Positions 1-9,547 of a DNA stretch of 64,000 nucleotides are shown here, one piece after another. The stretch's first letter is position 1, and each line of letters opens with the position of its first letter. The stretch comes from Bacillota bacterium (GTDB taxonomy: Bacteria; Bacteroidota; Bacteroidia; Bacteroidales; Bacteroidaceae). Where the stretch lies: assembly GCA_023664625.1 (NCBI GenBank), contig JAMPFD010000001.1:1-64000 (forward strand), read 5' to 3'. The notes under the pieces were generated by a model. It made no database searches. It saw only the letters and a list, made by a program, of their open reading frames with translations, and had not been told where the DNA came from. The translations under genes were made by a program, and so were the position numbers.

Positions 1-105
1 TCACAATGCCCGCATTGCTCCTTCGGTTCCGTACACTAACCGCCTAAAAAATAACGGCGTTTTTAGTATAAACTAATTTCCAACAGTTACTTATAAGTAA
101 TATAA
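1..105 (-). repeat. Right end of an inverted-repeat element, cut by the window edge
   Basis: This is a near-identical reverse complement of the left end of the element at 17410-17705 (over 90% over about 95 bases), and its last 30 bases match the right end of the element at 40646-41232. It ends in the shared tip TTTCCAACAGTTACTTA and carries a small hairpin built on AATGCCCGCATT. The rest of the element lies left of the window. No gene is seen in it or in the following 250 bases. Confidence 0.75.
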
Positions 106-353
106 TTCATGCATCTAAGAATATTTCAAGCTCGCTTTAAGGAAACAGAGGTACTGCGGAACTCAATTCCACAGGACGTACTGAGCAAAACGGCAGCCGG
201 TCTATAAAAAACAACGTGCAAGACAACAATTGCCAACACATGCCTTCGGGAGTCGGAAGATAACCTCTCGGAAGTTCTGACCAAGACGTCAGAATGATGT
301 TACATCTCTGAGAGGAAAGGGCCATGGGATTTATTCCGACAAGCGGCAAATAA

Positions 354-399
354 GATACGGCGCACCGACAAACACTTTCGTTTGTCAGTGCGCCGTATC
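354..399 (-). terminator. Strong hairpin after the alcohol dehydrogenase gene
   Basis: A 19-bp stem (arms 354-372 and 381-399) with one mismatch and an 8-base loop lies just downstream of the stop of the minus-strand gene ending at 422. The minus strand has only a short broken T tract after it; the plus strand has five Ts. It probably ends transcription of the dehydrogenase gene and may work both ways. Confidence 0.7.
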
Positions 400-421
400 C
401 ATTTTTCCGTATTTCTGAGAA

Positions 422-1600
422 TTACATTGCGAGACGGTAAATCTCTTCCGTAATCTCGGGCGTAAGACTGTAATAGAACCCGAACGGGTTACCCTTATTT
501 TCGTGAAGCTTACGTACGAGTGTGGCGATGTCGGCATTCTCTATGCCAAGTTCCCGAAGTGTGACAGGAAGGCGGAGAACGTCCTTGAAGAATGATTTCA
601 TTCTTGCCACGCCTTCAAGTGCGACCTGTTCGTCAGTGAGGCCGTCAGCGGCTACTCCGAAGACACGCACGGCAAGTTGACGTACTTTTGCAGGATGATG
701 CTTTGCCATATATGTCAGGAATGCAGGGAACATCACTGCCAGGCCGGCACCGTGGGTGACACCGTAAAGTGCAGAAAGTTCGTGTTCCATGGCGTGACAA
801 GACCAGTCTTCGTCCATGCCGCAGGAACAAGTGTCATTGTGTGCGACCATGCCGCTCCACATAATATTTGCACGTGCCCCATAGTCGCAAGGATCGTTCA
901 TAACACGCGGTGCAGCATCCATAATGGCAAGAAGCGAGCCTTCACACAGGCGTTCACCAATAAAGACATCGACATTGTTGGAAAGATAACGCTCAAGTAT
1001 GTGAGCCATCATGTCGGCGATGCCGCTGGCTGTCTGCCATGCCGGTAAGGTAAAAGTAAGTTCTGGATTCATCACGGCAAACTTCGGACGCAGCAGTTTC
1101 TTAGCCTTTATGCCAAGTTTCTGAAGCGTTGCCTCACGGGTGATGACAGCATTTCCTGAGCCTTCGGAGCCTGCGGCCGGTATCGTCAGTACTACAGCGA
1201 CAGGAAGTGCGGCACTGATGGTTGCCTTTCCTATGAAGAAATCCCAGAAATCTCCTTCGTAAGGCACTCCGGCACATATTGCCTTGGCTGTGTCTATGAC
1301 AGAGCCTCCACCTACTGCAAGGACGAAATCGACAGATTCCTGCCTTACAAGCGTTATGCCCTCATAGACTTTTCCGTCAGTTGGATTTGGCTGTATGCCG
1401 CCAAGTCCGACATAGGTCAGACCTTCTTCTTCAAGACTTGTAAACACACGGTCAAGCAGCCCGCTTTTCCTTGCGGACTGTCCGCCATAAACAACAAGGA
1501 CCCGCTTTGCGCCATACTGACGGCAAAGTGAGCCCACGTTATTGTCGGTACCCTTTCCAAATACGAATTCGGTGGGAGAATAGAATGTAAAATTGTTCAT
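422..1600 (-). CDS. Iron-containing alcohol dehydrogenase, YqhD/BdhA type
   Basis: A 392-aa cytoplasmic NAD(P)-linked alcohol dehydrogenase of the iron-containing family, which reduces aldehydes or ketones to alcohols. The nucleotide-binding GGGSVID motif sits near residue 98. Metal ligands expected for the family are present: D and H in GIADMMAH, and two more H in the SCHAMEHELSALYGVTHG stretch. The length fits BdhA/YqhD enzymes. It is a single gene followed by a hairpin at 354-399. The natural substrate cannot be told from sequence; butanol dehydrogenase-like or a general aldehyde reductase are both possible. Confidence 0.9.
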   Translation of the reverse strand: MNNFTFYSPTEFVFGKGTDNNVGSLCRQYGAKRVLVVYGGQSARKSGLLDRVFTSLEEEGLTYVGLGGIQPNPTDGKVYEGITLVRQESVDFVLAVGGGSVIDTAKAICAGVPYEGDFWDFFIGKATISAALPVAVVLTIPAAGSEGSGNAVITREATLQKLGIKAKKLLRPKFAVMNPELTFTLPAWQTASGIADMMAHILERYLSNNVDVFIGERLCEGSLLAIMDAAPRVMNDPCDYGARANIMWSGMVAHNDTCSCGMDEDWSCHAMEHELSALYGVTHGAGLAVMFPAFLTYMAKHHPAKVRQLAVRVFGVAADGLTDEQVALEGVARMKSFFKDVLRLPVTLRELGIENADIATLVRKLHENKGNPFGFYYSLTPEITEEIYRLAM

Positions 1601-1811
1601 TGATTGGTGGAATGAAGTATCTTATTTTAATGTTTTTCCATAATAATGCGATGTCGGTCATCATGAAACAGCCGCCTCAAATGGAATTGCCAGAGGCCTG
1701 ACAGGCATTCTCCGATGCACAAATTTTATACGGAATAATTGCACAAGGGACAATATGAGGTATGGCACAAGAGACATTCCATAAATCCGGCATGCACACT
1801 ACGCTGACTCG

Positions 1812-2219
1812 TTATTTCATATACCAGACCCCGCCTTTCTCCACAAGAGGAACATTGACAACTTCCTTGAGAGAATCTGCAAAGTGGATATACAGGAAAG
1901 CGTCGGCAGTATGGCGTGCAGTATCAGCCGTGCAGCTGCTTAGGGTTACGTTATTTATTCCCTTGTGCTCATCTTTCTGCTGTTGGACGAACATCGCGGC
2001 ATTTGCAACCATCTGTTCCTTATAGACGGAAGGGAGAGAGTCTCCGCCGAACATGCCGTTCACGAAGTCCTCGTACTTACCGTCTATAAGAAGCCTATAG
2101 TACTCAACAGCCGTACTTCCGGCACGCAACTGTATTTCCTCTATGCTTTCACCGTTCCGGCATCCGGCACAAAGGAAAGTCAATACAGATACGAGAATGA
2201 GCCATTGTATTCGTTTCAT
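1812..2219 (-). CDS. DUF4878-like lipoprotein
   Basis: A 135-aa protein with an N-terminal signal peptide ending in a lipobox (FLCAGC, Cys about residue 19), so probably membrane-anchored on the periplasmic side. The remainder, with YYRLLIDGKYEDFV and a C-terminal beta-strand-rich part ending GGVWYMK, looks like the small NTF2-like DUF4878 fold common in Bacteroidales lipoproteins. Role unknown. It is downstream of der, about 90 bases apart, and might be co-transcribed. Confidence 0.7.
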   Translation of the reverse strand: MKRIQWLILVSVLTFLCAGCRNGESIEEIQLRAGSTAVEYYRLLIDGKYEDFVNGMFGGDSLPSVYKEQMVANAAMFVQQQKDEHKGINNVTLSSCTADTARHTADAFLYIHFADSLKEVVNVPLVEKGGVWYMK

Positions 2220-2311
2220 ATCCTACGGTTTCATTTTCATGACGACAGCATAACTGTCATTTACGACATCCGTACGGGCGGGAATGCACGGCAATCCGCC
2301 ATTTCTCCATG

Positions 2312-3619
2312 CTATTTCTGACGTATAAAGACATTTATCGGAGAACCGGTCATCTCCCAATTCTCACGTATCTTGTTTTCAAGGAAGCGCTTGTACGGTT
2401 CCTTGACATACTGCGGCAGATTGGCGTAAAAGACAAACGACGGTATCTGTGTATCAGGCAGCTGTGCGCAATACTTTATCTTGATATACTTACCCTTTAT
2501 TGACGGCGGCGGGAATGCCTCTATAAGCGGCAGCATAACTTCGTTAAGCTTTGTCGTTCCGACACGTGACTTACGGTTGGCATATACCATTTGAGCTGTC
2601 TCCAATACCTTGAATATGCGCTGTTTGGTAACTGCTGAAGCGAAAATTATCGGGAAATCAACAAATGGAGCCATACGTCCACGGATGGCATTCTCGAAAG
2701 TCTTTATCGCAATCTGTGACTTATCCTCCACGAGATCCCACTTATTGACAACAACGACAAGAGACTTGTTGTTCTTCTGGATAAGCTGGAAGATATTCAT
2801 ATCCTGTGCCTCAATACCGCGGGTAGCGTCAATCATGAGGATGCATACGTCAGAATTCTCTATCGCGCGTATCGACCGCATCACTGAATAGAACTCCAAA
2901 TCCTCCGTAACCTTATTCTTTCGGCGTATTCCTGCCGTATCGACGAGATAGAAATTGAAACCGAACTTGTCGTACTTCGTATAAATAGAGTCACGTGTCG
3001 TACCTGCAATCTCCGTCACAATGTTACGCTCCTCTCCTATAAAAGAATTTATTATTGATGATTTTCCTGCATTGGGACGGCCAACAACGGCAAAGCGTGG
3101 GATATTCTCAATAACCTCCTTGTCAACATTCGGGAGCATTTCAACGACAACGTCAAGAAGATCACCTGTACCGGAACCGGTCGCCGCAGATATTGTATGC
3201 GGCTCACCGAGGCCCAGAGAATAGAACTCCGCAGCATAGTAGTTGTCCACATTGTTGTCCGCCTTATTGGCAACAAGCACGACAGGAAGCTTCGTGCGGC
3301 GCAGAATCATCGCCACATCCTCATCCCAGTCTGTCACACCGTTCTTTATGTCCACGACAAAGAGCACCAGATCTGCCTCCTCCGTCGCCACGACAACCTG
3401 ACGGCGGATAGCGTCTTCGAATATATCGTCAGAGTTAACGACCCAGCCACCGGTATCTACCAGTGAGAATTCATTGCCGCACCACTCACACTTGCCATAC
3501 TGACGGTCGCGGGTTGTGCCCGCGACATCACTGACAATGGCCTGACGTGTGTTGGTAAGCCTGTTGAAAAGGGTAGACTTTCCCACATTGGGGCGTCCTA
3601 CTATTGCTACTAATGCCAT
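2312..3619 (-). CDS. der: Ribosome biogenesis GTPase Der (EngA)
   Basis: A 435-aa GTPase with two tandem G domains and a C-terminal KH-like domain; it acts in assembly of the 50S subunit. Both P loops are visible (GRPNVGKS near residue 8 and GRPNAGKS near 180), with DTGG/DTAG switch motifs and NKAD/NKWD guanine-specificity motifs. The start is taken at [10 protein letters not shown] rather than seven codons upstream, because the family begins right before the first P loop. It follows era by about one base and ends the core operon. Confidence 0.96.
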   Translation of the reverse strand: MALVAIVGRPNVGKSTLFNRLTNTRQAIVSDVAGTTRDRQYGKCEWCGNEFSLVDTGGWVVNSDDIFEDAIRRQVVVATEEADLVLFVVDIKNGVTDWDEDVAMILRRTKLPVVLVANKADNNVDNYYAAEFYSLGLGEPHTISAATGSGTGDLLDVVVEMLPNVDKEVIENIPRFAVVGRPNAGKSSIINSFIGEERNIVTEIAGTTRDSIYTKYDKFGFNFYLVDTAGIRRKNKVTEDLEFYSVMRSIRAIENSDVCILMIDATRGIEAQDMNIFQLIQKNNKSLVVVVNKWDLVEDKSQIAIKTFENAIRGRMAPFVDFPIIFASAVTKQRIFKVLETAQMVYANRKSRVGTTKLNEVMLPLIEAFPPPSIKGKYIKIKYCAQLPDTQIPSFVFYANLPQYVKEPYKRFLENKIRENWEMTGSPINVFIRQK

Positions 3620-3620
3620 A

Positions 3621-4502
3621 TTAATCAGGATTATATCCAAAGCTGTCCAGTTCTTTTTTTGAACTGCGCCAGTCTTTGTCTACTTTTACAAATGTTTCTA
3701 AATAGATATGCTTGCCGAAGAATTTCTCCAGCTGCTTACGTGCCTCTATATTGACTTTCTTAATCGCAATGCCCTGATGACCGATTATGATGCCTTTCTG
3801 AGAGTCACGCTCGACATAAATTACAGCCTGTATACGGATATTATTTTCGTCTTCCTTAAATGCCTCGCAACGCACTTCCACGGCATAAGGTATTTCCTTG
3901 GAATAATACAGAAGTATCTTCTCACGTATTATTTCCGACACAAAAAATCTTGCAGGCTTATCCGTAAGCTGTTCCTTATCGAAGAAAGGAGGTGAGTCCG
4001 GCAGGAGCTGTTTGATACGGTTCAGAAGTATGTCCACTCCAAACTTGTTCTTCGCCGATATCGGCAGAATTTCCGCATTAGGAAGCAAGGCGTGCCATTT
4101 CTCTACGATGTCACCAAGATTCTGCTGGTCACTGACATCAATCTTATTGATAAGAAGGATTACTGGCGTCTTCATTTTGGCAACCTTGGCAAGGAAGTCC
4201 GCATTCTTCTCAGGGTTCTCCACCACATCCGTGACATAGAGAAGGACATCTGCATCGATAAGAGCAGATTCCGAGAAAGCGAGCATAGACTCCTGAAGCT
4301 TATAGTTCGGCTTCAGCACTCCTGGAGTGTCAGAGAAGACAATCTGCATATCCGGCGTATTGACGATACCCATAATGCGGTGGCGTGTCGTCTGTGCCTT
4401 GAATGTAGCAATAGAAATACGCTCACCAACCAATTGGTTCATGAGCGTACTTTTTCCTACATTAGGATTGCCTACTATATTTACGAATCCTGCCTTATGC
4501 AT
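3621..4502 (-). CDS. era: GTPase Era
   Basis: A 293-aa GTPase that binds 16S rRNA 3' end and helps 30S maturation. P loop GNPNVGKS near residue 10, DTPG switch, NKID specificity motif, and a C-terminal KH domain with the GxxG-like [12 protein letters not shown]. The start [11 protein letters not shown] is preferred over a longer reading because it matches the family length; it overlaps the end of fabH by a few bases, consistent with translational coupling. Confidence 0.96.
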   Translation of the reverse strand: MHKAGFVNIVGNPNVGKSTLMNQLVGERISIATFKAQTTRHRIMGIVNTPDMQIVFSDTPGVLKPNYKLQESMLAFSESALIDADVLLYVTDVVENPEKNADFLAKVAKMKTPVILLINKIDVSDQQNLGDIVEKWHALLPNAEILPISAKNKFGVDILLNRIKQLLPDSPPFFDKEQLTDKPARFFVSEIIREKILLYYSKEIPYAVEVRCEAFKEDENNIRIQAVIYVERDSQKGIIIGHQGIAIKKVNIEARKQLEKFFGKHIYLETFVKVDKDWRSSKKELDSFGYNPD

Positions 4503-5517
4503 TGTTTTCTGAGACTTTGTCACCATCGTAAGCCCATTTGAGGTAAAGAGCACCGTGAACGAAACCTGCACCGAAAGCGGTAAAAATCACATTGTCGCCC
4601 TTCTTCAGTTTCTTTTCGAAGTCCCAAAGTGCGAGGGCTATACTTGCAGCACTGGTATTACCGTAGTGCTCTATGTTGATCATCACCTTCTCCATCGGCA
4701 AGTCAAGACGCTTGGTGACTGCCTCAATGATTCGCATATTAGCCTCATGAGGTATCACCCAATTGACATCATCAACAGTGAGGCTGTTGCGCTTCATTAT
4801 CTCCTTGACGTCATCAGACATGCTTGTCACGGCATAACGGTAAACTGTACGTCCCTCCTGATATACATAATGCATACGGTGGTCAACAGTATAACGTGAT
4901 GCCGGGCAGACAGAACCGCCGGCCTTCATGTGAAGATAAGGCAGGCCGATACCGTTGGTACGTAGGAAAGAGTCCTGCATACCAACGCCCTCCTCTGTTG
5001 TTCCCTCCATGAGAACGCATGCTGCGCCGTCACCGAAAAGCACACAAGTCTGACGGTCCTGATAGTCAACCATTGATGACATTTTCTCTGCCGCAATGAC
5101 CATAACCTTCTTGTACCGTCCGCTTTGGATGAATGCGGATGCCATGTCCACAATATAAAGGAATCCGCAGCAAGCGCAGGATACATCGAAACCGTGTGCA
5201 TTCTCCAGTCCGAGCTTACCTATTACTATGGAAGCATTGGAAGGGAAGCGGTAGTCAGGTGTCGTTGTAGCGCAGATGACACAGTCGATTGTCTGCGGAT
5301 CCACGCCGGTCTTGCGGATAAGCTGCTTGGCAGCCTTACGCGCCAGATAACTTGATCCGAGCCCCTCTTCCTTCAGAATGCGGCGTTCCTTTATGCCGAC
5401 ACGTGTTGTAATCCATTCGTCATTGGTGTCAACCATGCGTGAGAGTTCCTCGTTTGTGAGGATATACTCTGGCACATAGCCTCCAATACCGGTGATTACA
5501 GCATTGATTTTTTCCAT
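4495..5517 (-). CDS. fabH: 3-oxoacyl-ACP synthase III (FabH)
   Basis: A 340-aa condensing enzyme that joins acetyl-CoA with malonyl-ACP to start fatty acid synthesis. The catalytic Cys sits in DVSCACCGF (about residue 115), His in VIPHEAN and Asn in HYGNTSA, giving the complete Cys-His-Asn triad. The order rpmF-fabH is common in bacteria. It lies 18 bases after rpmF and overlaps era. Confidence 0.95.
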   Translation of the reverse strand: MEKINAVITGIGGYVPEYILTNEELSRMVDTNDEWITTRVGIKERRILKEEGLGSSYLARKAAKQLIRKTGVDPQTIDCVICATTTPDYRFPSNASIVIGKLGLENAHGFDVSCACCGFLYIVDMASAFIQSGRYKKVMVIAAEKMSSMVDYQDRQTCVLFGDGAACVLMEGTTEEGVGMQDSFLRTNGIGLPYLHMKAGGSVCPASRYTVDHRMHYVYQEGRTVYRYAVTSMSDDVKEIMKRNSLTVDDVNWVIPHEANMRIIEAVTKRLDLPMEKVMINIEHYGNTSAASIALALWDFEKKLKKGDNVIFTAFGAGFVHGALYLKWAYDGDKVSENNA

Positions 5518-5535
5518 TTACGTAACTGATGGTTA

Positions 5536-5721
5536 TTATTCAGCAAGTTCCTTTACGATGGCAATCTTGCCACGATACTGTCCGCAAGTAGGGCAAACTG
5601 TGTGGTAAACATAGTATGAACCACAGTTTGGACAAACTGCAAGTGTTGGAGCTACTGCCTTGTCATGTGTACGACGCTTAAGTGTACGAGTCTTTGACTG
5701 TCTTCTTTTAGGATGTGCCAT
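5536..5721 (-). CDS. rpmF: 50S ribosomal protein L32
   Basis: A 61-aa ribosomal protein with the typical start MAHPKRRQSKTR and the zinc-ribbon cysteines C-P-N-C and C-P-T-C. It sits between yceD and fabH, the usual arrangement. Confidence 0.96.
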   Translation of the reverse strand: MAHPKRRQSKTRTLKRRTHDKAVAPTLAVCPNCGSYYVYHTVCPTCGQYRGKIAIVKELAE

Positions 5722-5821
5722 TTTATTTTATGTTTTTAATTTTGATTGATTTTACATTATTCCTTTCAGCATATTCATTCTGCAAGACTACCGCGGATTC
5801 ACATTCCCGATATTCTGCGAC

Positions 5822-6355
5822 TTAGTTAAAACGCTGCTTCAGTTCTTCCAATGCGCTCCAGCGCGGGTCTGTTTCCTGCTGTTCTCCTGCCGTGTCGTCA
5901 CTTCGGGTGGCGCTGTGCTCTGAGAGCAGTTGTATCATCGCACGGTTGCATTTTCCAGGTGCATGCACGTGCTTGACGGGCAGGCTGAGGATAACAGCCT
6001 CGCAGACGAGCCACGACAGGTCAAGGACGGAATTGTCCTCGGTGACTGTTATGAGGTCATCGTCTTCGGAGTATTCACTGCCGAACTTAACCGTGAGATG
6101 CTGTCTTGCATCAACGGGTTGCTCCATAGGATCAAGACAGCGGTCGCATGGAATCTCAACAGTGCCTATGGCACGGAAAGTAACGTCAGAGAAGTGGGCG
6201 GTCTTGCGTATAGACACGTCCACGCGCACGTCACCCTGAGTTATATCCGAGGCCTCCATAGCTGAAAAAAAGTCACCGCCGAGACGTACGGTCACGGCAG
6301 AGTCTCCCTCTGGGAGAGCCTTAATATCCAGTCTGAGGTTATCTATACCACACAT
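5822..6355 (-). CDS. DUF177 (YceD-like) protein
   Basis: A 177-aa protein of the DUF177/YceD family, found next to rpmF in many bacteria and linked with 23S rRNA accumulation. Visible: the IPCDRCLDP core motif near residue 75 and the acidic end. It is the first gene of the yceD-rpmF-fabH-era-der operon; a CAAAATTA on the plus strand at 6364-6371 (TAATTTTG on the coding strand) right upstream is a plausible -7 element. Confidence 0.85.
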   Translation of the reverse strand: MCGIDNLRLDIKALPEGDSAVTVRLGGDFFSAMEASDITQGDVRVDVSIRKTAHFSDVTFRAIGTVEIPCDRCLDPMEQPVDARQHLTVKFGSEYSEDDDLITVTEDNSVLDLSWLVCEAVILSLPVKHVHAPGKCNRAMIQLLSEHSATRSDDTAGEQQETDPRWSALEELKQRFN

Positions 6356-6363
6356 TTTGAGTG

Positions 6364-6371
6364 CAAAATTA
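6364..6371 (-). promoter_or_regulatory. Likely -7 box of the yceD-rpmF-fabH-era-der operon
   Basis: On the minus strand this reads TAATTTTG, matching the Bacteroidetes TAnnTTTG -7 box, only nine bases before the ATG. A CTTG-like -33 element lies about 22 bases further upstream. The short leader would leave almost no 5' untranslated region. Confidence 0.45.
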
Positions 6372-6460
6372 CAAATTTCCTATCTAATAATAACAAGCAG
6401 AGCACCGCTGTTATATTTTTTTAACAAACAGTGATGCTCCACCAATATTGTTTTCTTACG

Positions 6461-7411
6461 TTATGAGAAGCGCAGAATCTGACCTGCCTTTACGCGCTTT
6501 GCCTTGCCTATATGGTTGAGACGGCAGATATTCTCGACTGTCGTTCCACGCTTCTTGGCGATGGAGTAAAGCGTCTCTCCCCGCCGCACCTTATGATAGC
6601 GTGGGCCTTCACCACCCTGCGGGCGCACAGCCTCCTCCGTAGCTTCAGCCTTGCCTGTCACCTGCTCACGTGTATATCCGCCATTGCCCACCTTGCCGCG
6701 GAGTGCGGAAGCCTCACGGCCTTCCTGCTGATATGTTGCGCGGCGGAACATATAGTAGTCCCCCACAACATCCTGATTACGGAAATCAAAGAACAGTGTC
6801 GGATCAAGAGCTACTCCGCACAGACGCGTCTCGAAATGAAGGTGCGAGCCGGTGCTTCGTCCGGTATTGCCACCAAGACCGACCACATCTCCGGCCTTTA
6901 TCGGCTGGTTCTCTTTCACAAGCGATTTGCTCATGTGGGCATAAGTGGTCTCCAGTCCGTTATTATGGCGTATCACGACATAATGTCCATATCCGGAAGC
7001 CTCATACTTCACCATGCGCACACGGCCATTGAACGCCGCACGGATAGTATCGCCTATATATACTTTAATGTCAAGTCCCTTATGCTGACGTCCCCAGCGC
7101 GCTCCGAAATTGGAGGTTATGACGCGTGACGGTGTCGGCATGCAGAAATGACGCAGATTTATCTTGAAAGAATCAGGAAGTTCCGTTGCTTTATGAGCAA
7201 ACTTGTTGTTCCAGTCCTCATAAAGCTCTGACGCAGGCGAAGCGGCCTGCTCGCGGTCGATAAGACGTTTCAGGGTGAGGGTGTCTACTGCTTTCATCTT
7301 TCTGTCAACAGGAGCCTGACGCGCAAGCATGTCCTGGGCGGATGCAGATGAAATGGTTACGAATAGGATTATAAATGCAAATAGTATTTTTTTTGTATTA
7401 ATAAAACTCAT
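6461..7411 (-). CDS. M23 family metallopeptidase with LysM domain
   Basis: A 316-aa exported cell-wall hydrolase. A signal peptide covers residues 1-26. The M23 domain (about residues 90-215) shows the zinc ligands in HKGLD and HLHFE and the usual NFGARWG, GNTGRSTG motifs, so it is predicted catalytically active on peptidoglycan cross-links. A LysM domain at the C-terminus (YHKVRRGETLYSIAKK to the end) binds peptidoglycan. It is monocistronic. It may act in cell division or separation; specificity is not visible. Confidence 0.9.
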   Translation of the reverse strand: MSFINTKKILFAFIILFVTISSASAQDMLARQAPVDRKMKAVDTLTLKRLIDREQAASPASELYEDWNNKFAHKATELPDSFKINLRHFCMPTPSRVITSNFGARWGRQHKGLDIKVYIGDTIRAAFNGRVRMVKYEASGYGHYVVIRHNNGLETTYAHMSKSLVKENQPIKAGDVVGLGGNTGRSTGSHLHFETRLCGVALDPTLFFDFRNQDVVGDYYMFRRATYQQEGREASALRGKVGNGGYTREQVTGKAEATEEAVRPQGGEGPRYHKVRRGETLYSIAKKRGTTVENICRLNHIGKAKRVKAGQILRFS

Positions 7412-7876
7412 TGTTTTTGGGGTTAGTTAGACGTAGCACCAGCAACAACAAAGCATTGTTACCAACGCAATTCTTTGCAAAAGTAGCAAAAATATATTAA
7501 AATCAAGAATATTTTACAACTCATGATAGCTGTTTTAAATTTTAATAACATTTTGCTTATAACTTCCACTTACGGTTACTTATATATAATAATGTGCAAC
7601 AAGAATAGACATTATATATAGCATATATGCAACCATCATATCCAACAAACACACTGCATACAGCAGCATTATCAAACAAGAACCTTGTCACATGGTTCGC
7701 TTTCCAAGCACGACAAAAAGATCGCTCAGCAAGAAACAAACTCAATGAGCAGGCAACAAATAAAAAATTCAAAGATTATTTGGTAATAGCAAAAAATCTT
7801 CGTACCTTTACGATCAAATATTGTTGGTTAGCGATATTAAATTCACGAACAACTGCTTCCCGAATTACAGAAATAT
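7412..7876. other. Intergenic region before the first defence island
   Basis: About 460 AT-rich bases between the minus-strand M23 gene and the plus-strand small gene at 7877. Open frames here are not convincing. A CAAAAGTA at 7478-7485 could be the M23 -7 box (TACTTTTG on the minus strand). A good plus-strand promoter is at 7779-7810. Confidence 0.5.
7779..7810 (+). promoter_or_regulatory. Promoter of the PD-(D/E)XK/HEPN defence operon
   Basis: TTTG at 7779-7782, then exactly 20 bases, then TACCTTTA at 7803-7810: a close match to the Bacteroidetes -33/-7 consensus. Transcription would start near 7817 and run into the genes at 7877, 8088 and 9548. Confidence 0.7.
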
Positions 7877-8077
7877 ATGCCGGGGTATGAAAAAACAAAA
7901 CGGTATTTCATACGCACCAACCTCTATGAATACTTGACAGAGAATGGTGACTTGGAACGAGCGATGTCCAATTCAGAGAAACTATGCCAACTATGCAAAG
8001 AATCCCCTGAGGATTTGATGGCATATTCTGAAATACACAAAGTAATTGAATTACTTAATATACTCGTTACAAATTAG
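7877..8077 (+). CDS. Small hypothetical protein
   Basis: A 66-aa charged, probably helical protein. No motif recognised. It starts about 60 bases after the predicted transcription start and lies ten bases before the PD-(D/E)XK gene, so it is probably the first gene of that operon. It could be a small regulator or a truncated helix-turn-helix or TPR-like helper; the sequence does not decide. Confidence 0.5.
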   Translation: MPGYEKTKRYFIRTNLYEYLTENGDLERAMSNSEKLCQLCKESPEDLMAYSEIHKVIELLNILVTN

Positions 8078-8087
8078 GAACTTATAA

Positions 8088-9545
8088 TTGACAATAAATA
8101 TGACATTAACATACAGCAGATTTTTTAAGGTAAAGCACAAGGATTTCTTACAAAAAGGGGTGTATAATGCTTTTTTGGATCAAGACTCTTTACTTCATAT
8201 AGACCCGCTCCTTCTTAAAGGAAGTGAGATACCCGAGTTTAAAAATGCATATACAGAATTCTTCGACTACTTTAAATTATTTATACCTTTGGTAAAGGCT
8301 TCGAAAGCAGATAATCTTCAAGACCGCTTCTTTAAGGAAATGGTAAATAGGTTCACTTTCAAAGAAATCCCAAATACAGGATTGGGGTTCTCGAAAGGAA
8401 ATACTAGAGGAAGAGGTATTAGCGGAGCCCTATCCATACAACTCGCCCATAGTGCATACACCATCATAAATGCGGGTCTTGAAGATCCTGAGATATTTGG
8501 GTTAATGCAGTTAATAGAGGATAATATGGCTGCTGATAGAATCAGTGATATGACCATCGCAATCCTTCAAAAACGTTTTCTAGAGTATACACAAAGGATA
8601 GCTATGGAGATGAGACTAACAACTCATCCTTATATATTCGAGTACAGAGTTGTATACCAGATACCTTTTTACAAAGGTAAGCCCATTCATTTTATTCCAG
8701 AATCATTCTTAGCTAATCTTCCAGTTGCACATGATTTTGAAGATATAGATAGTGTATGCAATTATAATAACAGGCTCAAAAGAAAGATTGCAGAACTAAT
8801 AGGTGTTAATTGGGCAGAGTATAAGGGCTACAAGAAGAGAGACTGGAAGAATCTTATTGTTGGCAATAAGGATTGTTATGAAGCTGCAATCAATTTTTAT
8901 AAGAATCTCCATGCGGTGTCGTATGATTTTACTGTAGATGACAAAAATCAATATCGAGATGTATTGCTTCAGGAACTATTGGATGAAATTCCATTCCAAA
9001 AGCCAACTGAGTATGTGAACGAAGAGGATGAGGTTTATAAGCTTACGTTGGCAATGTGCTATCAATTCAAACATTTAGTTGAACACAATAGACTTTCAGA
9101 GTTGTTCTATCGAAATAATCGGACTCCAGACGAAACAGATTGGCAGCTTTTGCTTTATACAGTAGCAGACACATATAAAATAGCAGGAAACTTGAACTTG
9201 TCTATAACACGAGAGGATAATCCTGGTGTTGGCGAGATTGATTTCCATATAACAAAAGGGTCAAAAGCTAATACCGTCATTGAAATTAAGCGTTCCACCA
9301 ACGAGAATCTTGTCCATGGGTATCGAACTCAGTTATCAGCCTATATGAAAGCCGAACGAGCACAATCCGGTATATTCATGATAATCATGGAAAAGGACAA
9401 TATTGATGAGGTTAAGCGGAAAATTGCGGAAGTGCAAAAAGATATGGAAGATAAAGGTGAGTACATACCTGAGATTATTTATATCAATGGTATGAAACAA
9501 CATTCCGCAAGCAATAGAGTCTATAAAACTCCAGAATTAGATTAG
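8088..9545 (+). CDS. PD-(D/E)XK nuclease-like protein
   Basis: A 485-aa protein. Its C-terminal part (about residues 375-430) shows a PD-(D/E)XK core: VGEID (Asp about 385), then VIEIKRS (Glu 399, Lys 401), followed by a helix with LSAYMKAE, as in restriction-endonuclease-fold enzymes. The N-terminal 370 residues are not recognised; they may bind DNA or a partner. An ATG at 8100 is a second start candidate. It is followed two bases later by the HEPN-like gene, and the pair is probably a nuclease-based phage-defence module. The function is inferred from fold motifs and context only. Confidence 0.65.
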   Translation: MTINMTLTYSRFFKVKHKDFLQKGVYNAFLDQDSLLHIDPLLLKGSEIPEFKNAYTEFFDYFKLFIPLVKASKADNLQDRFFKEMVNRFTFKEIPNTGLGFSKGNTRGRGISGALSIQLAHSAYTIINAGLEDPEIFGLMQLIEDNMAADRISDMTIAILQKRFLEYTQRIAMEMRLTTHPYIFEYRVVYQIPFYKGKPIHFIPESFLANLPVAHDFEDIDSVCNYNNRLKRKIAELIGVNWAEYKGYKKRDWKNLIVGNKDCYEAAINFYKNLHAVSYDFTVDDKNQYRDVLLQELLDEIPFQKPTEYVNEEDEVYKLTLAMCYQFKHLVEHNRLSELFYRNNRTPDETDWQLLLYTVADTYKIAGNLNLSITREDNPGVGEIDFHITKGSKANTVIEIKRSTNENLVHGYRTQLSAYMKAERAQSGIFMIIMEKDNIDEVKRKIAEVQKDMEDKGEYIPEIIYINGMKQHSASNRVYKTPELD

Positions 9546-9547
9546 AA

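Noticed and set aside
137..349. 70-codon minus-strand frame
   Set aside because: No motif and no promoter; lies between a repeat end and a terminator hairpin.
7412..7876. Small genes such as 7557-7772 and 7627-7890
   Set aside because: The frames overlap each other on opposite strands, lack motifs and one crosses the promoter at 7779-7810.
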